Positions 1-5,881 of a stretch of DNA of 7,626 nt are shown here, in pieces. How positions within the stretch are numbered: position 1 is the stretch's first letter; the number at the start of each line of letters is the position of its first letter. The DNA lies in NCBI GenBank assembly GCA_013695195.1, contig JACDAY010000064.1:1-7626 (forward strand), read 5' to 3'. The DNA is from Blastocatellia bacterium. Lineage in GTDB: Bacteria; Acidobacteriota; Blastocatellia; Pyrinomonadales; Pyrinomonadaceae. Made by a program: the position numbers and the translations under genes. A model generated the notes under the pieces. The model worked only from the letters and a program-made list of their open reading frames with translations. It did not search any database and was not told where the DNA came from.

Positions 1-1038
1 ATTATTCCGGGCTGGAACGAAGCGTTTGGCGCCGCTATCGGCGGGCACACGCCAACGGAATGGTTGTCGTTTATGATATTTTGGGCGATGAATATTTTTA
101 TCATTTATCGCGGGATGGACCTTCTCAGAAAGGTTGAAAATTGGGCGGCGCCGTTCGTGTTGCTGATGACGGCGATCCTGCTTGTCTGGATTCTATATCA
201 GGCAGGCGGCGTCGGATTTTTATTGAACGAGCCGGGCAAATTCCAGACCTTCGGCGAATTCTGGCCGATATTTATTCCGTCGTTGACCGCGATGATCGGC
301 TTTTGGGCAACGCTTTCGCTTAATATGCCGGACTTTACCCGCTTTGGCAAAAGTCAGCGCGAACAGGTTATCGGGCAGACGGTTGCGCTGCCCACGACGA
401 TGGTCGTTTTCGCTGCGATGGGTGTTCTGATTACGTCTGCAGCCGTCATTGTTTTTCCCAATGCAAATGCAGCCGAGCTTTGGGACCCGGTAAAATTGGT
501 CGGCCAGTTTTCGCAGCCGCTCGTTGTTGCCGTTTCAATGTTCACTATCGTCGTGGCCACGCTTTCGGTCAACATTGCCGCGAATGTCGTTTCACCCGCA
601 AATGATTTTGCAAATGCCTTCCCAAAATTGATTTCATTCAGCACCGGCGGTTTGATTACCGGAATTATCGGAATTCTGATGCAGCCCTGGAGGCTCCTGG
701 CAGATCCGAGCGGCTATATTTTTTCATGGCTGTTAGGATACTCCGGCGGGCTTGGATCGATTGCCGGAGTTTTGATCGCCGATTATTGGATCTTCCGCAA
801 AAAGGATTTGAATCTCGGCGACCTCTACCGGACAAGCGGCTCTTATTCCGGTTGGAACTGGCGGGCCGTTCTTGCAACGTTTTTAGGTTGCTTTTTTGCG
901 TGGATAGGGTTGATAATTCCTGTGTTTCGCCCGTTATATGATTATGCTTGGTTTGTCGGTTTCGGCGTATCGTTTTTTGTGCATTTGGCTTTGATGCACG
1001 CATTTCCGCCGGTACGCGTACATCTCCATCCGCAATGA
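1..1038 (+). CDS. NCS1-family nucleobase/hydantoin transporter, 5'-truncated by window edge
   Basis: The frame is open from base 1 to the TGA at 1036-1038, giving 345 visible residues. The usual family length is about 470-500, so the first few transmembrane helices are missing. The visible part is strongly hydrophobic, with about eight membrane segments. It carries the family signature NMPDFTRF (visible residues 108-115) followed by a KSQREQ loop, and a helix ATLSVNIAANVVSPANDF (186-203) resembling the helix that lines the sodium and substrate sites in Mhp1-type carriers. An ADYW...DLYR segment follows near residue 260. These proteins are inner-membrane symporters, usually sodium- or proton-coupled, for uracil, cytosine, allantoin, hydantoins or related compounds. 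The amidase 83 bases downstream and preT/preA further on make a pyrimidine base or dihydropyrimidine the likely substrate; this is inferred from context. The substrate cannot be read from the sequence. Confidence 0.93.
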   Translation: MIPGWNEAFGAAIGGHTPTEWLSFMIFWAMNIFIIYRGMDLLRKVENWAAPFVLLMTAILLVWILYQAGGVGFLLNEPGKFQTFGEFWPIFIPSLTAMIGFWATLSLNMPDFTRFGKSQREQVIGQTVALPTTMVVFAAMGVLITSAAVIVFPNANAAELWDPVKLVGQFSQPLVVAVSMFTIVVATLSVNIAANVVSPANDFANAFPKLISFSTGGLITGIIGILMQPWRLLADPSGYIFSWLLGYSGGLGSIAGVLIADYWIFRKKDLNLGDLYRTSGSYSGWNWRAVLATFLGCFFAWIGLIIPVFRPLYDYAWFVGFGVSFFVHLALMHAFPPVRVHLHPQ

Positions 1039-1086
1039 TCGCGAACAGCGTTCAAAAATGTGGGCAACATGATTTTAGTTTGCTTT

Positions 1087-1103
1087 GCGGACGAGGCGTC
1101 CGC
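1087..1103. repeat. Perfect 7-bp hairpin between transporter and amidase
   Basis: GCGGACG (1087-1093), loop AGG, then CGTCCGC (1097-1103) form a perfect GC-rich inverted repeat in the 83-base transporter-amidase gap. No T-run follows, so it is not a standard terminator. It ends 18 bases before the amidase ATG. It could be an attenuating or processing hairpin, or a copy of a dispersed intergenic palindrome. No second copy was found in this window. Confidence 0.55.
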
Positions 1104-1121
1104 GTTACATCGGAAAAATAT

Positions 1122-1991
1122 ATGTCAAGAATAATTAAATGTGGCCTCATTCAAGCCCATAATGTCGCTCCGGCCGATGCGTCGATCGAGGAGATCAAGA
1201 AAGCCAATCTCGACAATCAGATGAAGCTTGTTGACGAAGCCGCGAAGCAGGGCGTTCAGATGCTTTGTTTTCAGGAGATCTTCACGACACCTTATTTCTG
1301 CGCCGAGCAGCAGACACGTTGGTACGAAGCGGTCGAAACAGTGCCCGACGGCCCGACCGTCAAGCTGATGCAGGACGTCGCTAAACAATACGGCATGGTT
1401 TTGATCGTGCCGGTATATGAGGAAGAAATGTCCGGAATTTATTATAATACTGCAGCCGTGATCGATGCCGACGGCAAATATCTCGGCAAATACCGAAAGA
1501 CGCATATACCGCACGTAGCTCCCGGTTTCTGGGAAAAATTCTATTTTCGTCCCGGCAATCTTGGTTATCCGTGTTTTGACACGGCGTTTGCGCGGATCGG
1601 CGTGTATATCTGCTACGACCGCCATTTCCCCGAAGGCGCAAGATGTCTGGGCTTAAACGGTGCCGAGATTATCTTTAATCCATCGGCAACCGTCGCCGGA
1701 CTTTCGGAGTATCTCTGGAAGCTCGAACAGCCTGCGCACGCCGTCGCGAACGGATATTTCGTAGGCGCTATCAACCGTGTCGGCATGGAAGCTCCGTGGA
1801 ATATAGGTGAATTTTACGGCCAAAGCTATTTCTGCGACCCGCGAGGCCAGATGCTCGCCGTCGGCACACGCGATCAGGACGAACTTATCGTCGCCGATCT
1901 CGATATGGACAATATCCGCGAAGTCCGAAACACCTGGCAGTTTTTTAGAGACCGCCGGCCTGATGCGTATGGGCCAATCGTAGCTGATTAA
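1122..1991 (+). CDS. Beta-ureidopropionase / N-carbamoyl-beta-alanine amidohydrolase (nitrilase superfamily)
   Basis: A 289-residue carbon-nitrogen hydrolase. The ATG at 1122 is chosen because MSRIIKCGLIQ is the expected first beta strand; the frame extends back to 948, but that part overlaps the transporter and is not family-like. The catalytic Glu-Lys-Cys triad is visible: E52 in CFQEIFTTP, K126 in KYRKTHIP and C164 in VYICYDRHFP. The blocks GAEIIFNPSAT (180-190), GLSEYLW (193-199) and FVGAINRVG (213-221) closely match eukaryotic UPB1-type beta-ureidopropionase as I remember it. The enzyme would hydrolyse N-carbamoyl-beta-alanine or N-carbamoyl-beta-aminoisobutyrate to the beta-amino acid, CO2 and ammonia, the last step of reductive pyrimidine breakdown. 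The preT/preA context supports this over N-carbamoylputrescine amidase, the main alternative. No strong Shine-Dalgarno is seen; only a weak CGGAAAA lies upstream. Confidence 0.92.
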   Translation: MSRIIKCGLIQAHNVAPADASIEEIKKANLDNQMKLVDEAAKQGVQMLCFQEIFTTPYFCAEQQTRWYEAVETVPDGPTVKLMQDVAKQYGMVLIVPVYEEEMSGIYYNTAAVIDADGKYLGKYRKTHIPHVAPGFWEKFYFRPGNLGYPCFDTAFARIGVYICYDRHFPEGARCLGLNGAEIIFNPSATVAGLSEYLWKLEQPAHAVANGYFVGAINRVGMEAPWNIGEFYGQSYFCDPRGQMLAVGTRDQDELIVADLDMDNIREVRNTWQFFRDRRPDAYGPIVAD

Positions 1992-2027
1992 ACGGGCATT
2001 TCGATAGGAGACGGATAAGGAATAAAA

Positions 2028-2102
2028 ATGAAAAGATCAAACTTAATTGCTATACTGATTTTGGTGACAACGGCTTTTATATCGGCTCAAACTAAGGCCT
2101 GA
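2028..2102 (+). pseudogene. Signal-peptide stub of a lost secreted-protein gene
   Basis: ATG at 2028 opens a 24-codon frame that starts MKRSNLIAILILV and ends ISAQTKA before the TGA at 2100-2102. It has a charged start, a hydrophobic core and a plausible signal-peptidase site, with purine-rich GGATAAGGAA about 4-10 bases upstream. Nothing mature follows the signal sequence, so the most likely reading is the surviving 5' end of a deleted or disrupted secreted protein. A genuine tiny peptide is possible but less likely. It begins 36 bases after the amidase stop. Confidence 0.45.
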
Positions 2103-2117
2103 TTTCTTCGCAGTTAA

Positions 2118-2174
2118 GTAAACGCATTGTGCATGAAAAGTCACCTCGGGTACGGCCAGATCGTGGCGGACTAA
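2118..2174 (+). pseudogene. Remnant 3' tail of a second amidase-like gene
   Basis: The last codons before the TAA at 2172-2174 read GYGQIVAD-stop, almost the same as the AYGPIVAD-stop ending the intact amidase at 1991. The two DNA stretches differ mainly at third positions (tat/tac, ggg/ggc, gta/gtg, gct/gcg, gat/gac), the pattern expected of two genes that diverged under protein-level selection rather than of a recent copy. Upstream the frame is closed by TAA at 2115-2117, so only a tail of up to 18 codons remains. The matched stretch is short, so chance is not excluded. Confidence 0.4.
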
Positions 2175-2180
2175 GGTTGT

Positions 2181-2193
2181 TAGAATATCTTCA
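2181..2193 (+). promoter_or_regulatory. Possible -10 box for a leaderless mntA transcript
   Basis: TAGAAT (2181-2186) lies 6 bases before the mntA ATG, and no Shine-Dalgarno is close enough to that ATG (AAGG at 2173-2176 is about 16 bases away). This would place transcription start at or next to the ATG. No good -35 hexamer is seen, so the call is weak by itself and rests partly on the similar layout at brnT. Confidence 0.25.
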
Positions 2194-2501
2194 TGGAAGT
2201 TGAGAATAAGGAACAGGTCTTCAAACGGCTAAGCGAAAATCGAGAAGCTTTGAAGCGTTTTGGCGTTCGTCGCTTTGGCCTGTTTGGTTCCTTCGTCAAA
2301 GGCACACAGAATTCGAAAAGTGACATCGATCTGCTCGTTGAATTTAAACCCGGTCGTAAATCTTTTGATGGGTTTATGAATCTGGCATACCTGCTCGAAG
2401 AGTTGCTTGGACGTAAGGTCGATCTGCTTACACACGAGTCTCTAAGCCCGCACATTGGGCCGAAAATATTGGCCGAGGTCGAGTATGGCATTATTGATTG
2501 A
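2193..2501 (+). CDS. mntA: MntA-type minimal nucleotidyltransferase antitoxin (MNT domain)
   Basis: A 102-residue protein covering a complete MNT domain. The GSX10DXD motif is exact: G32-S33, ten residues, then D44-I-D46 (SDIDLLVEF), with a third acidic residue D77 in KVDLLT completing the metal site. In characterised MntA/HepT pairs this enzyme neutralises its partner by adding AMP groups to a tyrosine of the HEPN toxin. The ATG at 2193 gives a normal N-terminus. The gene overlaps hepT by 17 bases (2485-2501), consistent with coupled expression in antitoxin-first order. It sits inside the pyrimidine locus with no metabolic link of its own, so it was probably acquired. Confidence 0.93.
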   Translation: MEVENKEQVFKRLSENREALKRFGVRRFGLFGSFVKGTQNSKSDIDLLVEFKPGRKSFDGFMNLAYLLEELLGRKVDLLTHESLSPHIGPKILAEVEYGIID

Positions 2502-2832
2502 GGAATATCTGCGGCATATTCTTGACGAGGCCGAGTTTCTGGCGGCAAAGACGTTGACGCTCGATGAGAATTCCTTTCTTCACGATGAAACGGCTAAACG
2601 TGCTTTTGTTCGAAGCATCGAAGTTATAGGTGAGGCGGTCAAGCAGATCCCATCTGAGATACGCATGCAGTATTCCGACATTGCATGGAAATCGATAGCG
2701 GGTATGCGTGACAAGTTGATCCACGAATATTTTGGTGTAGATCACGATATTGTGTGGGACGCGGTGATCAATAAAATTCCCCAACTTGCGGCAACCGTTC
2801 GCAAAATATTGAGCGACCTTTATGGCGAATGA
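2485..2832 (+). CDS. hepT: HepT-type HEPN ribonuclease toxin (DUF86)
   Basis: A 115-residue, mostly helical protein. It carries the full HEPN catalytic motif RX4HXY as RDKLIHEY (R75, H80, Y82); Y82 is the expected target of AMPylation by MntA. In characterised homologues the dimer is an RNase that blocks growth when not neutralised. The ATG at 2485 is preferred over the upstream TTG at 2455 because GAGG lies about 6 bases before it and MALLIEEYLRHILDEAE is a typical DUF86 start. The gene overlaps mntA by 17 bases and the downstream preT start by 11 bases (2822-2832). The catalytic motif is intact, so the module is probably functional. Confidence 0.93.
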   Translation: MALLIEEYLRHILDEAEFLAAKTLTLDENSFLHDETAKRAFVRSIEVIGEAVKQIPSEIRMQYSDIAWKSIAGMRDKLIHEYFGVDHDIVWDAVINKIPQLAATVRKILSDLYGE

Positions 2833-4255
2833 ATACTGCACACCACTCGATATCACCCAAATCGAGAAGAACTTCGCGGAAATTAACCCGGCGATGTCCG
2901 GGGCCGAGGCGCTTCACGAAGCAAATCGCTGTCTCTACTGTTACGACGCGCCGTGTATTCACGCCTGCCCGACGCATATTGACGTTCCTTCGTTTATTAA
3001 AAAGATCGCAACCGGGAATCTGCAGGGCTCGGCACGCGTGATATTTGACGCAAATCCTATTGGTGCCACTTGCGCACGGGTTTGCCCGGTAGAAGTATTG
3101 TGCGAAGGAGCGTGCGTCGAAAAAACGTTGCTGCAAAAGCCGATTGAGATCGGAAGATTACAGAGATATGCGACTGATTTTGCAATGGGGAAAGGAAGGC
3201 CGGTTTTCGAAAAAGGCGAACCGAACGGTCAGTCGGTGGGAATTATCGGTTCGGGTCCGTCCGGACTTTCATGTGCGGCATATCTCGCACGCCTCGGTTA
3301 CGACGTAACGGTTTACGAGAGGAAACCGTTGGCCGGCGGACTTGACACATACGGAATGGCTGAATATAAAATGTCGCAAAGCGTTTCGCTGGACGAGGTT
3401 GAGCATATTACAAAGCTCGGTGTTAAGTTTTTACTCAACACCGAAGTCGGCAACAGGTCAGAACCGCCTGCGTTGACGGGTGGATTAAGCGCAGGTAACG
3501 GTAAAGCTCGTATCCACGAACATCAAGCAACCGAGACGCATGCGCTCCAGTCAGTTTCCTTCTCCGATCTCGAAGAATGGCATGATGCGATTTTCCTCGG
3601 AACAGGTCTCGGACAAACCAGTAAACTAAACATTCCCGGCGAAGAGCTTGACGGCGTTATAGACGCATTGGATTTTATAAAAAAGATCAAGACCCGCGAT
3701 TGGAAATCGGTCCCGATCGGTACAACTGTCGCGGTCATCGGCGCCGGGAACACTGCTATCGACGCGGTTACCCAGGCCAAGCGGCTCGGTGCTGAAAAAG
3801 TCGTTATGGTTTACCGAAGAACTGAAAAAGATATTTCGGCCTACGATTACGAATACGAATTAGCAAAAAAAGACGGCGTCGAATTTGTGTGGCAAGCCGC
3901 CCCAATCGGCATTTTGTCGGATTCGGATTATATGCACGTTACCGGACTGCAGTGCGAGAAAACCGACGGCAGTTTGAAACTATTTGATATCCCGTGCGAC
4001 ATGGTAATAAAAGCGGTCGGCCAGACAAAAATGCTTTCCTTTTTCGAAAATGTCGCCTGTATCGCGGTTGATGAAAAAGGCCGCGTCACCATAAACGAAA
4101 ATATGCAAACCTCGAACCCAAAAATATTCGCAGGCGGCGACTGTGCAAACGGCGGCGCCGAAGCCGTGGATGCCGCCCAAATGGGCAAGCTTGCGGCTCA
4201 GGGAATTCATTTGGCTTTAACGGGTGAAAGTGTTCGATTTGCAGGAGTGGTATAA
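2822..4255 (+). CDS. preT: NAD-dependent dihydropyrimidine dehydrogenase, flavin/Fe-S subunit PreT
   Basis: A 477-residue electron-transfer subunit that passes electrons between NAD(P)H and PreA for reduction of uracil or thymine. The N-terminal domain has two Cys clusters, C37-x2-C40-x4-C45-x3-C49 and C84-x3-C88-x5-C94-x3-C98, plus Q114 in IGRLQRY, matching the two [4Fe-4S] centres of the dihydropyrimidine dehydrogenase N-domain (one glutamine-ligated in the mammalian enzyme). The FAD fold follows at IIGSGPSG (141-148), the NAD(P) fold at VIGAGNTA (305-312), and the C-terminal FAD motif IFAGGDC at 435-441. E. coli PreT is about 410 residues; part of the extra length is a 33-residue insert (212-244) described separately. 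The ATG at 2822 overlaps hepT by 11 bases; later starts would lose the normal N-terminus. preA, usually adjacent, lies 3.2 kb downstream here. Confidence 0.95.
   Translation: MANEYCTPLDITQIEKNFAEINPAMSGAEALHEANRCLYCYDAPCIHACPTHIDVPSFIKKIATGNLQGSARVIFDANPIGATCARVCPVEVLCEGACVEKTLLQKPIEIGRLQRYATDFAMGKGRPVFEKGEPNGQSVGIIGSGPSGLSCAAYLARLGYDVTVYERKPLAGGLDTYGMAEYKMSQSVSLDEVEHITKLGVKFLLNTEVGNRSEPPALTGGLSAGNGKARIHEHQATETHALQSVSFSDLEEWHDAIFLGTGLGQTSKLNIPGEELDGVIDALDFIKKIKTRDWKSVPIGTTVAVIGAGNTAIDAVTQAKRLGAEKVVMVYRRTEKDISAYDYEYELAKKDGVEFVWQAAPIGILSDSDYMHVTGLQCEKTDGSLKLFDIPCDMVIKAVGQTKMLSFFENVACIAVDEKGRVTINENMQTSNPKIFAGGDCANGGAEAVDAAQMGKLAAQGIHLALTGESVRFAGVV
3455..3553. repeat. 99-bp in-frame insert in preT with nested inverted repeats
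   Basis: These 33 codons (PreT residues 212-244, RSEPPALTGG...HALQS) interrupt the link between NTEVGN and VSFSDLEEWHDAIFLG, which is continuous in E. coli PreT as I remember it. The DNA forms a hairpin: CCTGCG (3467-3472) pairs with CGCAGG (3490-3495), extended outward by ACCG (3463-3466) with CGGT (3499-3502) across a 3-base bulge, and inward by TT/AA. A second small palindrome, CGCATGCG, is at 3537-3544. GTCAG occurs at 3457-3461 and 3550-3554, near both ends. Of the three forward frames only the preT frame is open. The composition (Pro, Gly, His, Thr, Ala) suggests a flexible loop. It looks like a palindromic repeat inserted in frame; an ordinary lineage-specific loop is the alternative. 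Confidence 0.5.
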
Positions 4256-4298
4256 GGCGTTTCTCGAAACCGGCACGGTATAAAAGGAGAGAAATTTA

Positions 4299-4484
4299 AT
4301 GAATATTAACATTCGCGAGATGCGGCAGGATGACGCGGAAACATGCGGACGCATTTGTTACGAGGCTTTTTAGAAAACTGGCCGAGAGCCACACCTTTCG
4401 CCCCGATTTTCCAACGCTGCAACTTGGGTAAATAATGAGAATGACAAGCGGGACAAACAACTTATGGATATGATTTCCGGTTAA
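4299..4484 (+). pseudogene. Decayed GNAT-family acetyltransferase fragment
   Basis: A strong Shine-Dalgarno (AAGGAGAG, from 4284) precedes ATG 4299. The frame begins MNINIREMRQDDAETCGRIC and then YEAF, a typical GNAT N-terminus, but stops at TAG 4371-4373. Removing one T from the T5 run just before this stop restores EAFRKLAESHTFRPDFP, a plausible family continuation, until a second stop at 4429-4431. The original frame is open again further on (NNENDKRDKQLMDMISG) to the TAA at 4482-4484. A GNAT protein needs about 150 or more residues, so most of the gene is gone. It lies between preT and the methyltransferase, and its intact ribosome site may still be translated into a 24-residue peptide. 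Confidence 0.65.
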
Positions 4485-4513
4485 ACGATAACTGAAAACT
4501 TGGAGGAAGAAAA

Positions 4514-5548
4514 ATGGATACCCAAGCAATCGCAATAGAACAACCAACCGTCCCGCCGCAGGCCATTTTGCTGCAAATCGGGTTCGGTGCAATGATGACC
4601 CAGGCTCTCGGCGTTGCAGCCCGGCTTGGGATCGCCGATTATTTAAAGGACGGGCCGAAGTCGGTAGCCGAGCTTGCCGCCGCAACATCATCGCACGAAA
4701 CCGCGCTTTATCGCGTGCTGCGGAGTTTGGCGGGCGCCGGTGTTTTTCGTGAAAGCTCGCCGCGAGTTTTTGAGAACACGCCTGTATCGGAACTGCTTCG
4801 TTCCGACATTCCGAATACGATGCGCAGCGGCGCGATTTTCACTGCGGAGCCGTGGCATTTTGACGTATGGGCCAATATGCCGGACAGCGTAAAAACCGGC
4901 GAAGCGGTTTGGAAACAGACTCACGGCACAGAGGTATTTGACTGGTTCGCCGAGAATGCCGATGCGGCCGAAATTTTTAATAAAACAATGACCGAGATGA
5001 GTGCCGGAGCGGCTCCGGCGGTAGTCGAGGCATATGATTTTTCCGGCATCGAAACACTCGCCGACATCGCCGGCGGTCACGGGTTCTTGCTCTCACAGAT
5101 ATTGAAGGCTAATCCTGAGATTGATGGAATTCTGTTTGATACGGTCGAAGTCATCGAGGGAGCTGACGCGCTGCTGCAAAACGAAGGCGTTGCCGATCGC
5201 GTAGAAAAAATCACGGGTGATTTTTTCAAAGAAGTTCCCACTGCCGACGCCTATATAATGAAGCACATCATCCATGATTGGGAAGACGAGAAAGCCATCA
5301 CGATCCTGAAAAGCATCCACGCCGCTATGAAAGGTGACGGCAAAGTTTTGCTTGTCGAAACTGTCGTGCCGGAAGGCAACGAACCGCATATGAGCAAGAT
5401 GATCGACCTCGAAATGCTGACCTCGACCGGCGGCATGGAACGCACCGAAGAGGAATATCGCGACCTTTTCGCAAACGCGGCTTTCCGCCTAAAACGCATC
5501 GTCCCGACGCGATCGCCGTTCAGCATTATCGAAGCCGTAAAATCGTAA
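4514..5548 (+). CDS. SAM-dependent O-methyltransferase, family 2 (plant OMT/CrtF-like)
   Basis: A 344-residue protein of normal family length. Residues about 15-105 form the winged-helix dimerisation domain (QIGFGAMMTQALGVAARLGI, then a helix-turn-helix-like SVAELAAATSSHETALYRVL). The Rossmann-like SAM site follows: motif I DIAGGHGFL at 184-192, acidic D209 in FDTVEV, GDFF at 235-238 and the catalytic-base region KHIIHDWED (250-258) with H254 in the place of the plant OMT catalytic His. The C-terminus has GKVLLVETVVPEG and DLEMLTSTGGMERTEEEY. Members methylate hydroxyl groups of small aromatic, polyketide or isoprenoid compounds; the substrate here is unknown. GGAGG at 4502-4506 gives good spacing to ATG 4514. 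It has no obvious role in pyrimidine breakdown and may travel with the neighbouring accessory genes. Confidence 0.92.
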   Translation: MDTQAIAIEQPTVPPQAILLQIGFGAMMTQALGVAARLGIADYLKDGPKSVAELAAATSSHETALYRVLRSLAGAGVFRESSPRVFENTPVSELLRSDIPNTMRSGAIFTAEPWHFDVWANMPDSVKTGEAVWKQTHGTEVFDWFAENADAAEIFNKTMTEMSAGAAPAVVEAYDFSGIETLADIAGGHGFLLSQILKANPEIDGILFDTVEVIEGADALLQNEGVADRVEKITGDFFKEVPTADAYIMKHIIHDWEDEKAITILKSIHAAMKGDGKVLLVETVVPEGNEPHMSKMIDLEMLTSTGGMERTEEEYRDLFANAAFRLKRIVPTRSPFSIIEAVKS

Positions 5549-5572
5549 ACAAACCTTGTCGTCATAGATATC

Positions 5573-5606
5573 TTGATATATCCATACATATCGGTATAAT
5601 TGTCTA
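5573..5606 (+). promoter_or_regulatory. Strong sigma70-like promoter for brnTA, probably leaderless
   Basis: TTGATA (5573-5578) and a perfect TATAAT (5595-5600) are separated by 16 bases. The ATG of brnT starts at 5606, only 5 bases after the -10 box, so transcription should start at or within a base or two of the start codon. No Shine-Dalgarno is present. This points to a leaderless toxin mRNA and to transcription independent of the surrounding operon. Confidence 0.6.
5575..5592. promoter_or_regulatory. Candidate BrnA operator within the brnT promoter
   Basis: GATAT (5575-5579) and ATATC (5588-5592) form an inverted repeat with an 8-base spacer lying between the -35 and -10 boxes, and a further GATATC palindrome sits at 5567-5572. 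BrnA-type antitoxins are known to repress their own promoters through a ribbon-helix-helix domain, so a symmetric site here is a reasonable operator. AT-rich half-sites are short and chance is possible. Confidence 0.35.
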
Positions 5607-5881
5607 TGGAGTTCGAATGGGACCCGCGCAAAGCGGAAATAAATTTTCGAAAACACCGGGTACGATTTGAAGAAGCGGTGGAAGCTTTCTTCGACCCGAA
5701 TGGTGTCGAATTTCTCTATGACACTTATTCTGACGATGAGATTAGATTTAGGCTGCTTGCAATTTCCTCAAAACTTTTACTTTTGGTAGGTTATACAGTT
5801 CGTCAAGAGGAAGTATTCAGGATAATTACCGCCAGAAAAGCTACTGCATTTGAGACGAGGTATTACAATGAGTCAAAATGA
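5606..5881 (+). CDS. brnT: BrnT-family toxin (DUF497, RelE-like ribonuclease fold)
   Basis: A 91-residue toxin. It opens with the family hallmark MEFEWDPRKAEINFRKHRV (1-19) followed by RFEEAVEAFFDP (20-31), then the central strand region IRFRLLAIS and the C-terminal block FRIITARKAT, which supplies basic residues typical of this RNase-like fold. Characterised BrnT is a ribosome-independent RNase that inhibits translation and is neutralised by BrnA. ATG 5606 is chosen over the TTG at 5600, which lies within the -10 box region and adds only two residues. The toxin-first order and the 14-base overlap with brnA (5868-5881) are normal for this family. The protein appears complete. Confidence 0.93.
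   Translation: MEFEWDPRKAEINFRKHRVRFEEAVEAFFDPNGVEFLYDTYSDDEIRFRLLAISSKLLLLVGYTVRQEEVFRIITARKATAFETRYYNESK

Noticed and set aside
665..1003. Minus-strand open frame opposite the transporter
   Set aside because: Its product has no recognisable motifs and it lies wholly opposite a well-supported coding region.
948..1121. Longer N-terminus for the amidase from a start at 948
   Set aside because: It overlaps the transporter by about 90 bases, its residues are not family-like, and ATG 1122 begins exactly at the expected first strand.
2455..2484. TTG start giving HepT ten extra residues
   Set aside because: ATG 2485 has a better-placed GAGG and gives the normal DUF86 N-terminus.
4296..4691. Minus-strand open frame covering the GNAT remnant and methyltransferase start
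   Set aside because: No family resemblance; the + strand shows clear ribosome sites and recognisable proteins over the same bases.
5549..5572. Terminator between the methyltransferase and brnT
   Set aside because: No GC-rich stem followed by a T-run could be found.
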